DNA of 53,203 bases, from NCBI GenBank assembly GCA_054661495.1, contig BAAFSQ010000048.1, positions 1-53,203 on the forward strand. The letters are read 5' to 3'. The stretch's first letter is position 1. Every line of letters starts with the position of its first letter. Below are positions 21,087 through 31,102 of this stretch, piece by piece. Under the pieces are notes generated by a model. That model was given only the letters and a program-made list of their open reading frames with translations. It did not search any database and was not told the origin of the DNA. Position numbers and translations under genes: made by a program. Source of the DNA: Zygophlyctis sp. KS116. Its lineage: Eukaryota; Chytridiomycota.

Positions 21087-21118
21087 ATTGGGCGGTCCAA
21101 GTATTGGGCGGTCCAAGG
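21087..21118. promoter_or_regulatory. Tandem 16-bp GC-rich promoter repeat upstream of YIP1
   Basis: ATTGGGCGGTCCAAGT is followed directly by ATTGGGCGGTCCAAGG, 13-44 bp before the YIP1 start codon. The GGGCGGT core stands out in AT-rich DNA and similar GGCG elements precede several other starts in the window. It is probably a core-promoter or factor-binding element. Confidence 0.45.
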
Positions 21119-21130
21119 TAAGGCTTTTAA

Positions 21131-21905
21131 ATGTACGCAAACGAATATAATCTTGGTAATTCAAAGACAAGTACAGGTCAAATGAATAATGGAAATAATG
21201 GAGGTAAGATTAATAAAATTCAATAGAAAAACAGGTTACAATAATGATTCTAATTTGTCATTTCAGACATTTTCTTATCAAGAGTCTCAGTATTCTCAAC
21301 CTTCTCAACAGTATTCATCTTACTCTACAAATTATCCTCAAAAAGTGACTTTAGAATCAATACGGTCTGCATTCTCTTGTGATGGATTAGGAAATGAACC
21401 GCCATTACTACAGGAATTGGGAATAAATTTCCAACATATTCTTTCAAAATCTCTAGTTGTACTAAATCCCTTGAAAAAAGTTGATGGTCATTTAATGGAT
21501 GATGCGGATTTAGCGGGTCCTCTGATTTTTTGTTTTTTATTTGGTGGACTATTATTATTATCAGGAAAAGCACATTTTGAATACATTTATGGTGTTGCGG
21601 TTGTTGGTGTACTCTCAATTTATGGAATTTTAAATTTAATGTCTGAAAATGGTATTGATATTTATAGATCTGCTTCTGTTATGGGATATTCTCTACTTCC
21701 AGTAGTTTTATTTACTTCTCTATCTACTATTATGGGATGGTCTGGTTATTTGGTACTGGGAATTTCATTATTTTCTATAATTTGGTGTACTTACTCTGCA
21801 TCTTTAATATTTACAACTGTATTAGCAATGGATGAAGTAAGATTGTTGGTAGCGTATCCAATTGCATTAGTGTATAGTGCTTTTGTGTTACTGGCAGTTT
21901 TCTAA
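21131..21905 (+). CDS. YIP1: YIP1/YIPF5-type Golgi membrane protein
   Basis: A short first exon from the ATG at 21131 (MYANEYNLGNSK) joins the second exon across a 31-nt intron, reading GGYNNDSNLSF. The N-terminal third is soluble and rich in Q, S and Y. The conserved block PPLLQELGINFQHI and DADLAGPLIFCF precede five membrane segments up to the C-terminal AFVLLAVF. Yip1 proteins bind Rab (Ypt) GTPases and act in ER-to-Golgi transport. The last ~95 bp overlap, in antisense, the probable 3' exon of the convergent ankyrin gene. Confidence 0.9.
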
Positions 21906-22455
21906 AGACACAAGGAAGATTAAGAAATATAAATTCTTCTTGATTGACTAGTGCAAGCGAATTTTCTTGCAAGATCTGAGATTTGCTTAGCGACTGAGTT
22001 TCAATATCCTTCACTTCTAAAAGTTCTGATGGGATCGTAAATTCTCCTTGAGATACCTAGAGATTAATAACAAAACATTTACTATTTTAGGATATCCCTT
22101 TCTACATGCAACTGCAAGAGGCCTAATATAAGATGTGAATGAATTCATACGTTGATCCATATACAGGACGTTTGCAGTTTACATTTGCTTTGTCCCATAG
22201 TTTCATATAAACCTAAAAACATCAATCTCTTGAAACGATTACTTTGTCTAGATCTCCCGATTCACAAGCTTCTAATAGCTGTTGATCATTAACAGTTAAA
22301 GGTTTCTTAGTTGGAATAATTTCAGGAATTCCCGAATCATTGGCTAATGGATTTGATTGAACTGGACTCAATGAAAATTTCCCCTTTTGAAATCTTGAAT
22401 TGACAGAACTGGAATTTTTAACCAATGGCCTTGATTTGATCTGCTTTGAAGTCAT
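21811..22455 (-). CDS. Small ankyrin-repeat protein
   Basis: Four exons. The N-terminal ~60 residues are basic and disordered. NDQQLLEACESGDLDKV opens an ankyrin pair that continues after splicing as NVNCKRPVYGS-TPLAVACRKGYPKIV, and the helix is only restored if a 28-nt intron starting GTATGAATTC is removed. A degenerate last exon follows and its frame stays open to 21811, about 95 bp inside the YIP1 coding region on the other strand. The true stop may be earlier if another intron exists. The ATG at 22455 lies 23 bp from the LST8 stop. The ankyrin identity is clear; the function is unknown. Confidence 0.58.
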
Positions 22456-22478
22456 AAAAAGCAATGACGTAACAAAAT

Positions 22479-23076
22479 CTATATTATACTCACATCATGT
22501 AATGCTACACACGTGACAGCTTTTTGATGTCCATTATAATGTCTAATAGTCTCACCATTTGATAAATCCCACAACCTAGCAGAATTATCAGATGATCCAG
22601 TAACTAAATATGCAGAGTCTGCAGAAAAAGAACAATCCCAAACCCATCTTTGATGTCCAGAAAGAACCTTGTCTAATTTAAATTTGTAATATAGATACTG
22701 ATCTAACAGGTATATCTTCTTCAGGTATTAATTCATGAGTACATGAATTCTCTGTTAAATCCCAAATCTTTATGCTCCCCGACTGATCACCCGTGATTAA
22801 TTCCCCTAATATTATCTAATCTGGACAAACCTTGATTAGGATGAATCATGACATCATTTACAGGATTCTAAAACATAAATATATTATACTTACATTCAAT
22901 TGATAATCTCTTTGAATCCCTGGCGCTCTAATATCCCATATTTTAACAGTTCCATCTTCTGATCCAGTACACAACCATCTTCCAGCCGACTGAAACCCAG
23001 CAGAAGTCACATTCCCTGTATGGCCTTCAAATGAAGTTATAGAGTTTGCAGAATTAGACTGAACGTCACTTAACAT
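22479..23076 (-). pseudogene. LST8: Shortened LST8 (TOR complex WD40 subunit), probably non-functional
   Basis: Several blades are unmistakable LST8: ITSFEGHTGNVTSAGFQ...[65 protein letters not shown] and [19 protein letters not shown]8 normally has seven blades over ~310 residues. Here the first blade is missing upstream of the ATG at 23076, and about 70-85 residues are missing between PVRSVSI and [12 protein letters not shown]. The two sides meet abruptly, as after a genomic deletion. Splicing from GTATCT to GACAAG could still hold a frame, so a short product is possible. LST8 is normally important for TOR signalling, so a full copy is likely elsewhere. Confidence 0.62.
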
Positions 23077-23116
23077 GTAATTTATGACATAATCCACATT
23101 CTAGATCGAGTCTATA

Positions 23117-23600
23117 CTATTTACATCCCTTCTTATTACATTTTCCATCCTTTTCAAATCTAGGACAAGAAAAAACATGTAAAGAATTACATTTTGATCC
23201 TAGAGAACAGAATCCTGAATCTGCAAAATTACTACAAATTTTAGCATCAATATCATGCTTTATATGTAAAAATTTACAAACTGATCTATTACAATTGCCT
23301 TTTTCATAAAAGGTACAATTAGGAGTAATAAATGTGTTTGGAGAATGATTTAAATTACATTCTTCATGACAATCTTGTCCTAATAGGTATTTAGGACATG
23401 GAGAGATTCTATTTGGATCATGAATAAATCTACAGTTTCCTTTACATTTTCCAAATCTAAAAAATTGACAGTGTTTTTTAGATTTTTTGAGAATTAAATT
23501 GCTAGATTTTGGTTTTTTTAGACCTTTTTTTACAAGAGAATTACCAATTTTTGAGTATAAAACTCCAGATTTATCTTTTAAGAGAGTGGTGAGACAGACT
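23117..23600 (-). CDS. CCCH zinc-finger protein (ZC3H3-like), no start codon of its own
   Basis: A dense reading frame with five CCCH-type fingers: HCQFFRFGKCKGNCRFIH, PCPKYLLGQDCHEECNLNH, NCTFYEKGNCNRSVCKFLH, ICSNFADSGFCSLGSKCNSLH and a last partial SCPRFEKDGKCNKKGCK. Finger spacing and the short third finger recall ZC3H3, a nuclear mRNA-processing protein. The frame contains no ATG from an upstream stop to its end. An acceptor (...AAATTAAG) at about 23605 would join it in frame to the coiled-coil gene just upstream, through a 59-nt intron starting GTAAAAGTC. It may therefore be the 3' part of that gene, or a fragment. Confidence 0.6.
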
Positions 23601-23649
23601 GGGGCTTAATTTCAATTAGAATGAAAGTATAAGAAAACAATGTAACCAA

Positions 23650-24390
23650 TCAAAGACTTTTACGTGCTGCTCTTCGCTGCTTCTTAGCTTGCGTTTCTGT
23701 TTCTTTATTAGCCTGCTGCAGGTGGTCTAGAAGTTTCTGTAATATGTCAAACAGGTGGTCGACTACACTGGTCTTCTCATAGCTCCGGTTGATTGCTTGG
23801 TGGAAGTTTGTTTCCAACCTTTCCGGTACTAGTTTTAAATCATTGAACAGTTTTAATAATTCTGCGTCATAAAGTTTTATCTGGTCGACCAAGGTGTCGT
23901 AGATTTGGGTTTCCACTTCACGACGTCGTCTCCCATCCAAATCGGACAATGACTTTAACTCGTGCTCTTTTCTTAACAATGAACTCTCCAACAGTTCTAT
24001 TTTTCTCTCACACTGGGTCACTTGCTCTTTAAGTACAGGCAGCTTTTGCGCTTCAGCACGGACACTATAGAGTTCAAAATTCGATCCAAGTAGACGGGAA
24101 TTAAAATAAGTGGCCCTTCCATCGGCATCCTCTATTTCCTGGAGATAATTACGAGATACAATAACTGAATCCACAAAGCCAAGTTCGTCCAACAAATTTC
24201 CAATTTCTAAAACCTAGAAGGTAATCAAAAACCAATAATTCCTTACATTTTCAGGATTCTCTCTTTCTTCTTCTATAACTTCGTCCACAGTGTAATTTCC
24301 CTGTCCATCATGTCTCCTTTTTCTGTGTTGATAAAATGAGTTTTTGACTTTAAACTTCTCGGGACATAGCGAGCACTTGAACATTATCAT
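23650..24390 (-). CDS. C2H2-finger coiled-coil protein, unknown function
   Basis: Exon 1 starts MIMFKCSLCPEKFKVKNSFYQH, one classic C2H2 finger ending in HRKRRH. After an acidic linker a 33-nt intron joins it to a second exon of ~180 residues. That exon is mainly long helices with heptad-like leucines (LPVLKEQVTQCERKIELLES, LYDAELLKLFNDLKLV) and ends with the basic KKQRRAARKSL. I do not recognise the family. The stop at 23650 could be bypassed by splicing four codons earlier into the downstream CCCH frame, which would make one C2H2/coiled-coil/CCCH protein. Confidence 0.65.
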
Positions 24391-24831
24391 TTTTTATTTG
24401 AACAAATTAAAACGGAGCGGAGCCAAGCATCAAATGCCCTAGCCACTTGGACAGAAGTGACAGAATGTGACAAAAATGACAGAAGTGACAGAATGTGACA
24501 AAAATGACAGAAGTGACAGAATGTGACAAAAATGACAAAAATGACAGAAGTGACAGAATGTGACAGAAGTGACAAAAATGACAGAAGTGACAGAATGTGA
24601 CAGAATGTGACAGAATGTGACAAATGTATTAAATGCGCTGCAATCGATCATACATTTATAAAATACTTTCCAAAACTCTTTTATTGACTACTAAAATTAA
24701 GTACATCCACCAACACTGAATTTGACAAATTGTTAAATAATGATTGTAATTTAGAGTCTTTAATATAATAGTAGAAATTTTTATACATATCCAACCTTGC
24801 TTCGTTACTCCATGATTTTGCTTCAATATAT
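24391..24831. other. Intergenic stretch with a minisatellite and no further gene seen
   Basis: This 440-bp stretch contains the GACA minisatellite (24450-24626) and then AT-rich DNA leading into the allantoicase stub. I found no splice-linked coding sequence for the missing part of allantoicase in it. Confidence 0.6.
24450..24626. repeat. Minisatellite of 9-10 bp GACA-type units
   Basis: About 19 units alternate between GACAGAAGT, GACAGAATGT and GACAAAAAT, forming a loose 28-bp higher-order unit. Long ORFs across it on the minus strand (FCHFCHILSLLSF type) are a by-product of the repeat and lack any other coding sign. Confidence 0.9.
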
Positions 24832-25177
24832 AGTGGAAGAGTGACTCATCTAAAGGTTAATATGCATCCAGATGGAGGTATTGCAAGGTATGTATAACTT
24901 GACTTATTCAAGGTTGCGAGTTTTTGGAAGTGTGCAAAAAGATTGGACAAAAGTTTCAAATGCAGATATTTTGGATCTTGCGTGTTTAGAAAATGGAGGA
25001 AGAGCTATTTCTTGTTCAAATGCTCATTATGGTCAACCTATGAATCTTCTTTCTAGAGATACTTCTAAAGGTACGCTATAAAGTTTTAAAAATGAAGGAA
25101 TGTTTGATGGATGGGAGACTGCGAGAAATATTAACCGTCCAAAATCATATGAATATGGGATTAAATTCCACGACTAA
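24832..25177 (+). pseudogene. 3' stub of allantoicase
   Basis: Three exon pieces joined by 26- and 27-nt introns keep the C-terminal signature of allantoicase: RVTHLKVNMHPDGGIARLRVFG, ENGGRAISCSNAHYGQPMNL and FDGWETARNINRPK. Allantoicase hydrolyses allantoate in purine breakdown. The N-terminal repeat and most of the protein are absent upstream, where only AT-rich DNA and a minisatellite lie. Downstream the frame stops soon after the WETAR motif, before the usual W-x-I-I strand. The splice sites look intact, so the loss may be recent. It is a truncated relic rather than a working enzyme. Confidence 0.66.
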
Positions 25178-25519
25178 AATTGGATCCAAGATTTGAATTT
25201 CTTGAGACTCGTATAAATCTTTCTTATCAACCACCAATTCTTCTTTTGACTGTATTGTATCTGGCTCTAAATCATACCCCTTTAAATTCCTTATTGGAGA
25301 CTCTAATTTCCTCCCAACCATACATACTTTTAATTCAGGCACAGGAGATCTATCCCTTTCCTTTTGAATACTATTGTCTTCTCTAGTTTTTTTAGCAATT
25401 GTATTTCTTTTAATTTTGTAAATGAATTCATTGACTGATACTTTTTCTTTTCCTTTTAGACTAGAGACTTTAGGAACCTTGATCTTGTTAATTTTAGGAG
25501 CTTCTTCCTCTTCTAGCAA
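25145..25519 (-). CDS. Charged hypothetical ORF, start unresolved
   Basis: The frame of ~124 codons is lysine- and glutamate-rich (KINKIKVPKVSSLKGKEK, FIYKIKRNTIAKKTRED) and has no membrane segment or recognisable domain. No ATG opens it; the first codon in frame is TTG after a stop. An upstream exon spliced near 25511-25515 is possible, but it would overlap the kexin start on the other strand. The 3' end overlaps the allantoicase stub by about 33 bp. Codon content is similar to that of real genes here, so I keep it as a possible 3' exon. Confidence 0.35.
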   Translation of the reverse strand: MLEEEEAPKINKIKVPKVSSLKGKEKVSVNEFIYKIKRNTIAKKTREDNSIQKERDRSPVPELKVCMVGRKLESPIRNLKGYDLEPDTIQSKEELVVDKKDLYESQEIQILDPILVVEFNPIFI

Positions 25520-25539
25520 TTTTTTAAATTTAAAAAATT

Positions 25540-27678
25540 ATGAGAGATTACCATAATTTAGTTTATTATGCTATACAAGCAAAGAATCATAATATTCATG
25601 AGGTGTCAAGTGAATATGGACTAGAGTTTATGCATAGAATTGGAGAATTGGATGATTATTATTTAGTTTCTGCTCCAAAATCTGGTTTTAATTCTTTAAA
25701 GAGGAGAAGTTTATTATTGGATGATAGAGTTTTATGGATGGAAGAACAAATTCCTCAAAAGAGATTATTTAAAAGAGTTGGTAAACAGACTATACAAAGC
25801 TCTATACTAAATAGAGAAATTCCCGGACCAGAGACAATAATTGAAAAATTGGGAATAAAGGATCCTGGGTTTCCAAATCAGTTTCATTTATATAATAGAG
25901 ATGAAAAAGGTCATGATTTGAATCTGACGGGAGTTTGGTTTCAAGGAATTACAGGGAAAAATGTTACTATAACGCTCTTGGATGATGGTGTAGACTATGA
26001 ACATCCAGATATTAAAGATAATTTCTTTGCTCAAGGTTCTTGGGATTTTAATTTACATACTAATCTTCCAAAACCTCTATTATGGGATGATTATCATGGA
26101 ACTAGGTGTGCTGGAGAAGTTTCAGCAGTAAAGAATGATATTTGTGGGATTGGGATTGCTTATGAGTCAAAAGTTGGGGGTATTAGAATTCTATCAGGGT
26201 CTTTAACAATTGCAGATGAAGCGGCTGCAATTACGTACATGTATCATAAGAATCATATCTTTTCGTGTTCATGGGGTCCTAGGGATGATGGTGCGACAAT
26301 GGATAAACCTCCTAAATTAGCAGCAGAAGCATTTAAAAAAGGAATTAGTTCTGGTAGAGATGGGCTTGGAACTTTATATGTTTTTGCTGCTGGAAATGGT
26401 GGAATGCAGGGTGATAATTGGTAGCAATTTCAATTTTTTTTTTAATTTTTTTTAGTAATTTTGATGGTTATACAAATAGTATTTATACAATAACAATTGG
26501 AGCTATAGAAAAAGATAATAGTCATCCTAGTTATTCTGAACAATGTTCTGCTACATTGTCTGTAACTTATAGTGGTCATGCTGGAAGTGGAATGTCTGGG
26601 ATTGTAAATTAATTTTTATTTTACTTAATAGTATACAACAGATGTACATGGTAAATGTACTAGTGCCCATGGAGGAACGTCTGCTGCGGCTCCTATGGCT
26701 AGTGGAGTTTTGGCGCTTGTTTTATCTATAAGGTATCTATAAATCTTTTAAAAAAAGACCTGATCTTACATGGAGAGACGCACAAGCATTGATTGTTCAA
26801 ACATCTGTACCAGTTAATGTGGATGATCCAGACTGGCAGACAGTTGGTAAAGGAAGGAAATTTAATCATAAATATGGCTACGGAAAATTGGATGGATATA
26901 GAATTGTAGAAGCTGCAAAAACATTTCAAAGCTTAAAAATGCACACATCCTTATCTTCAACATCTATTCTAGTAGAAAAAGTAATACCTGAAGATTTATT
27001 TGGACTAAACAGTACATTTGAGGTTACTGCATCTGATCTTGAAAAATATGATTTGAAAACACTGGAACATGTAACCGTGTCTCTTAATGCCAAACATGCT
27101 CGACGTGGAGACATTAGTTTAACTCTTATATCTCCTAATGGATATAAATCAGAACTTTTAACAGTAAGATCCATGGATATGAGCACAGGTGGTTTTGAAG
27201 ACTGGACTACAATGTCTGTCAAGCATTGGTACTTTTATATTTTAATATTAGGGATGAAAATCCATTAGGAATCTGGACACTTAACCTCAAAGATTCCCAA
27301 TCAAACTCAAACACTGGAAAATGGAATCATTGGAATATTACTTTTTGGGGAGGAAGTAGTCGTCCAAACGTCATTTTAAATCCTCATAACAGGTCTGCAG
27401 TTAATATTATAAAGAATTCAACCAGTAACTCCTCAACTGTACCCGTCCAACCAGGAATTATTATCGAAACATCCTATTTTAGCATTATATTTGGATTTTT
27501 TTGTCTTGTTATGGTTGTTTTTGGAATTGGATCTGCAACAACTTTTTGGAAGAGAATCACTAGAAACAAGAATAGATCTAATATAGCTGATGCTGACAGA
27601 TATATTCCTATAGAAGATGAATTAGACGATGCATTTTTAGAAGCTCAGTTGAGGGAAGTATTGGATGAAGAGTTGTAA
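25540..27678 (+). CDS. KEX2: Kexin-type proprotein convertase
   Basis: Exons splice in frame to give a full subtilisin-like domain with catalytic Asp in LLDDGVDYEHPDI, His in DDYHGTRCAGE, oxyanion Asn in AAGNGG and Ser in HGGTSAAAP. A P domain follows (ends ENPLGIWTL, then GKWNHWNITFWG), then a single membrane helix (IIFGFFCLVMVVFGIGSA) and an acidic cytosolic tail with YIPI, a possible Golgi-retrieval signal. The prodomain is present (GLEFMHRIGELDDYYLVSAP; likely cleavage near QKRLFKR). The ATG at 25540 begins directly in the prodomain and no signal peptide precedes it in frame, so a 5' exon may be missing from this model. Confidence 0.9.
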
Positions 27679-27832
27679 TCTATTTTAGGATTGGAAATCT
27701 GGAATAATTTAATTGTCAATTCAATCTTGTAAATAATAGTCACAATAAATCATTGGAATTTTCTGAGTTATAACAAGAAGACTAGAGCTTTTTGCAGAGT
27801 CCGAAGCGCCGTCGACGCGAAAAAGTAAAAAA

Positions 27833-29111
27833 ATGGACGAAAACTCTATACCAAAAGTAAGGATTATTGACTAATTCTAGATTCCAAATTTAGATCTAGC
27901 TCAGCTTCTATTTTTAGCTAAAAACGGAACAGACTGCAAAAAACAGATTTTGGATTTGGTGCAAAAGGATGGTATGAAATTCAACTAAGTGTTAGAAATG
28001 GCTCCGTTTTACTCGTTTGCCTGTTCGCTGTTAAAATGGACTCTGGACGCTAAATTTCTCAAGGGACTGGAAGATGCGAATTCGTTGGAATTGAAGAAAT
28101 TGAATGAAAAGATTCTTGATGCAGAAACTAATTTGGGAGAAACTGATGTTTCTAATGCATTAATAGAAAAGGCTCAATATTTGGCTAGAATAGGAGACAA
28201 GGAAAAGGCATTGTCGGCATATCGAGTTGCGTTTGATAAGACTGGTCCATTAGGAGCGAGAATTGATATTGTTTTTGCAATCTTGAGAATTGGATTCTTT
28301 TTTGATGATGATGATTTGGTATTTAGGAATATTGACAAGGCAAAGTCGTAAGTTTACTAAAATTTAAAAATAAATTAGGTTGATTGAAGAAGGTGGGGAT
28401 TGAGATAGAAGAAATCGGTTAAAGGTTTATCAAGGAACTTACTTGATGTCTATTAGAAACTTTTCAGAGGCTTCACAATTGTTTTTAGAGACTTTGGCGA
28501 CTTTTACTTGTACAGAGTTATATGATTATAAGCGATTTGTTTTATATACTACAATTTGTGCAGCGATTACTTTAAATCGTCCGGATTTTAAGCAAAAGGT
28601 ATTTCAAGTTTAATGTTTACAAGATAGGTGATTAACGCGCCAGAAGTTTTAGAGGTTATTCACCAAGTTCCTCATTTAGCAGATTATGCAAACTCTTTTT
28701 ACAACTGTCAATATGACAAGTTTTTTATAGCTTTGGGTATTCTTTAAATTTTTTTAAAGATAATTAGCGGCTTTGGAGACTAGCTTAAAGTCTGATCGGT
28801 ATCTGTTTCCTCATTACAAGTTTTATGTACGGGAAATGAGAATTACGATTTATAATCAATTATTACACTCTTATCAAAGTTTGACTATAGAATCTATGGC
28901 AAAATCATTTGGAGTTTCTGAAGATTGGATAGATGGAGACTTGTCTAAATTTATTTCTCTTGGTCGTGTGAATGCGGTGATTGATAAAGTTGGTGGAGTT
29001 ATTGAAACAAATCGTCCAGATGCAAAGAATGCTCAATATCAGAGTGTTATAAAGCAAGGAGATGTTTTATTAAACAGAATTCAAAAGCTCTCTAGAGTCA
29101 TCAATGTATAA
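27833..29111 (+). CDS. RPN7: 26S proteasome lid subunit Rpn7/PSMD6
   Basis: About five short introns split a protein starting MDENSIPK. The N-terminal helical repeats carry [14 protein letters not shown] and [20 protein letters not shown]. The central part reads [24 protein letters not shown] and [13 protein letters not shown]. The PCI domain ends with [24 protein letters not shown] and [22 protein letters not shown]. These are diagnostic of Rpn7, a scaffold of the proteasome lid that contacts Rpn3 and Rpn11. The upstream region holds GC-rich GCCGTCGACGCG about 15 bp before the start. Length and domains look complete. Confidence 0.92.
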
Positions 29112-29124
29112 ATCTTATTGATGA

Positions 29125-31055
29125 TTAAAATTCAATTCCTTTGAGACCGGCTTTTTCCAAAACTTTTTGAAACTCTTTTTTGACTTTTTCTTTTGCATTT
29201 GCAATTTCAGATTGTTCAAAGAGAGCTAATCTCTGATTTATTCTTTGATTCATTTCCTTGAGTTCATTCTTGTGTTCTAATTCGCGCTGTTTTTGCGCTA
29301 AAATCATTATATTTCAATATTTTTACCTTTTTTGAGTCTTTGAAGACTATCATTGTGTCTTTCTGATGTTTGTTTATCGTGAAGGTAGAGTTTTGCTCTC
29401 AATTTGGCGGCGACATCCTTTCAATAAACGGAATATTTGTACCTTTGATTGTTGTTTTTTAAGTGCTATTTCTTCCTCATCTTGTTTTATCTTTTCTTTT
29501 AATGCCTCTTCATGTGCTTTGCGATGTTCTACACAAAGTTTCCAGGCCTTTGTTTCATGGGGCTGCTATATGATCAGATTAATATATTTATTACCTCAAC
29601 CATCATAGATGGTGGGATTATTGCCTGGTAGTATGGAATTCTATTGGATTTTTGCTTATTTATCTCTTCCTTTTCTGAAAGAAGAATCTCTTTAACCTTT
29701 TTCATCTTTAAGGCCTGTCCCTCTTCCTGATGCTTCTGAACCTTTTTAAAGGGCAGTGGAACTGTGGGAGTTCTAGAAGATTTCTTTTTTTCCAATTTAG
29801 AACTAAATTCATTATGCAACTTTTTGTAATCTGGAACAACTTTTGAGATGACTGGTTGGAAAGTATGTTCAGCTGTTAATCCAGCACGCCTCTCATTCTC
29901 TACTAGCCTCGCTCTCCTCCTCCTTCCTTCATTTCCTGCATCTATAATCGTGGGAGAGGTAATTTTTCCCGCCTTAAGCTTCAAATCTTCTTTTTGAATA
30001 TCATAAAGAGTATCTTGAACAGTATTGCTCATTGTTGTCTTCTGTTTAATTCAATTTTAAACATACCTGAATTTTAGTCCGCTTGATTTCTGTAGCTTTC
30101 TGTCTTATTTCTGTAGCCTTATTGCATTTTGTGCTCATAATCGCTTTATACTTTGGAATCAGTGAAGATACTGGAATAGGATTCGCTTTGAAGTTCTTGT
30201 TTAATTCAATTAATAGCTCTGCTTCTCTTTTAGCAATATCCTGTTAATATTACAAAATTCCAATTTGCACCTTTTCTAATTTTTGCTTTACGATAGATTT
30301 CTTGGCATTATTACAAAGTTTCCATTCTTTTTTCTTCTTTTTACCATATTTCAAGAGCTTTGTATCTGTAGCTTTCCAAAACTTTACATTAATCAATTAT
30401 AAATTACTGAAGGATACTCTGGAAAGTAATCTTGAACTTGATATTCGTTACCCCATCTGCCTTGCATACTCTCCAAATCGTCAGAAACCATCATTTGCCT
30501 TAGATTATTGAAAAAATCTTTGGATATATTAGGATCTTGTAATGCATATTCATGGTCGCTTGAACTTCTTAAAGCACCCCACATATCGTTTAAGTTCATT
30601 TGATTTTTATCCAATGGTATCGTCCATGGAACATCAGTCCAGCCATAATATCTAGATGCCAGCTTTCTAGATTTTATTCTTAATTCTATTTCTAGTCTAT
30701 GCTGTAGTTGATTAGCTCGTTCTTCAAGCGCTTGTTTTTCTGCATCAAACGTTAACGCCTGATAATAAAATGTTGGATCGCTGAATTCTGCAGCCTGTTG
30801 CAATAAGCTGATTGGAGTTAACTGCATTTCTTCAATTTCATCCGAGTCTTCAATTTCATAATGTTTACTAGCTCCCTGACTTGGATATGAATGCTCTTGA
30901 CTTATGTCCGAATCTTCTTGTTCGGGACAATCTTTTGGAATTGAGTTCCTAGATCCAATAATCATTAAGCCATCATTATCTACAGATTTAATTTTGATGG
31001 GTTTATAGGTGGATTTTTTATGCATTCTATTAAACTTATCAGCCATGGACATCAT
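29125..31055 (-). CDS. FAM161-like ciliary microtubule protein
   Basis: Several minus-strand exons form a charged, mostly helical protein. The N-terminal part (MMSMADKFNRMHKKSTYKP) is disordered. The central and C-terminal parts carry motifs of the FAM161 (UPF0564) family: KANPIPVSSLIPKYKAI, the TEIRQKATEIKR helix, VPLPFKKVQ and the end INQRLALFEQSEIANAKEKV, which aligns with the family's RPxLFEQ tail. FAM161A/B sit at basal bodies and in the inner scaffold of centrioles and doublets. The gene stop faces the Rpn7 stop 13 bp away. The exact number of exons was not settled. The call is by motif and order, with moderate certainty. Confidence 0.66.
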
Positions 31056-31102
31056 CCGGATATTTAAAGGGAATATTTCCGATCAACTTATTTATTCAGT
31101 GA

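Noticed and set aside
24387-24651. Minus-strand ORFs rich in SVTFCHFCH
   Set aside because: They are translations of the GACA minisatellite in several frames and have no start context, domain or splice partner.
25180-25386. Plus-strand ORF MDPRFEFLETRINLS
   Set aside because: It is antisense to the charged ORF at 25145-25519, opens with TTG and has no domain or signal peptide.
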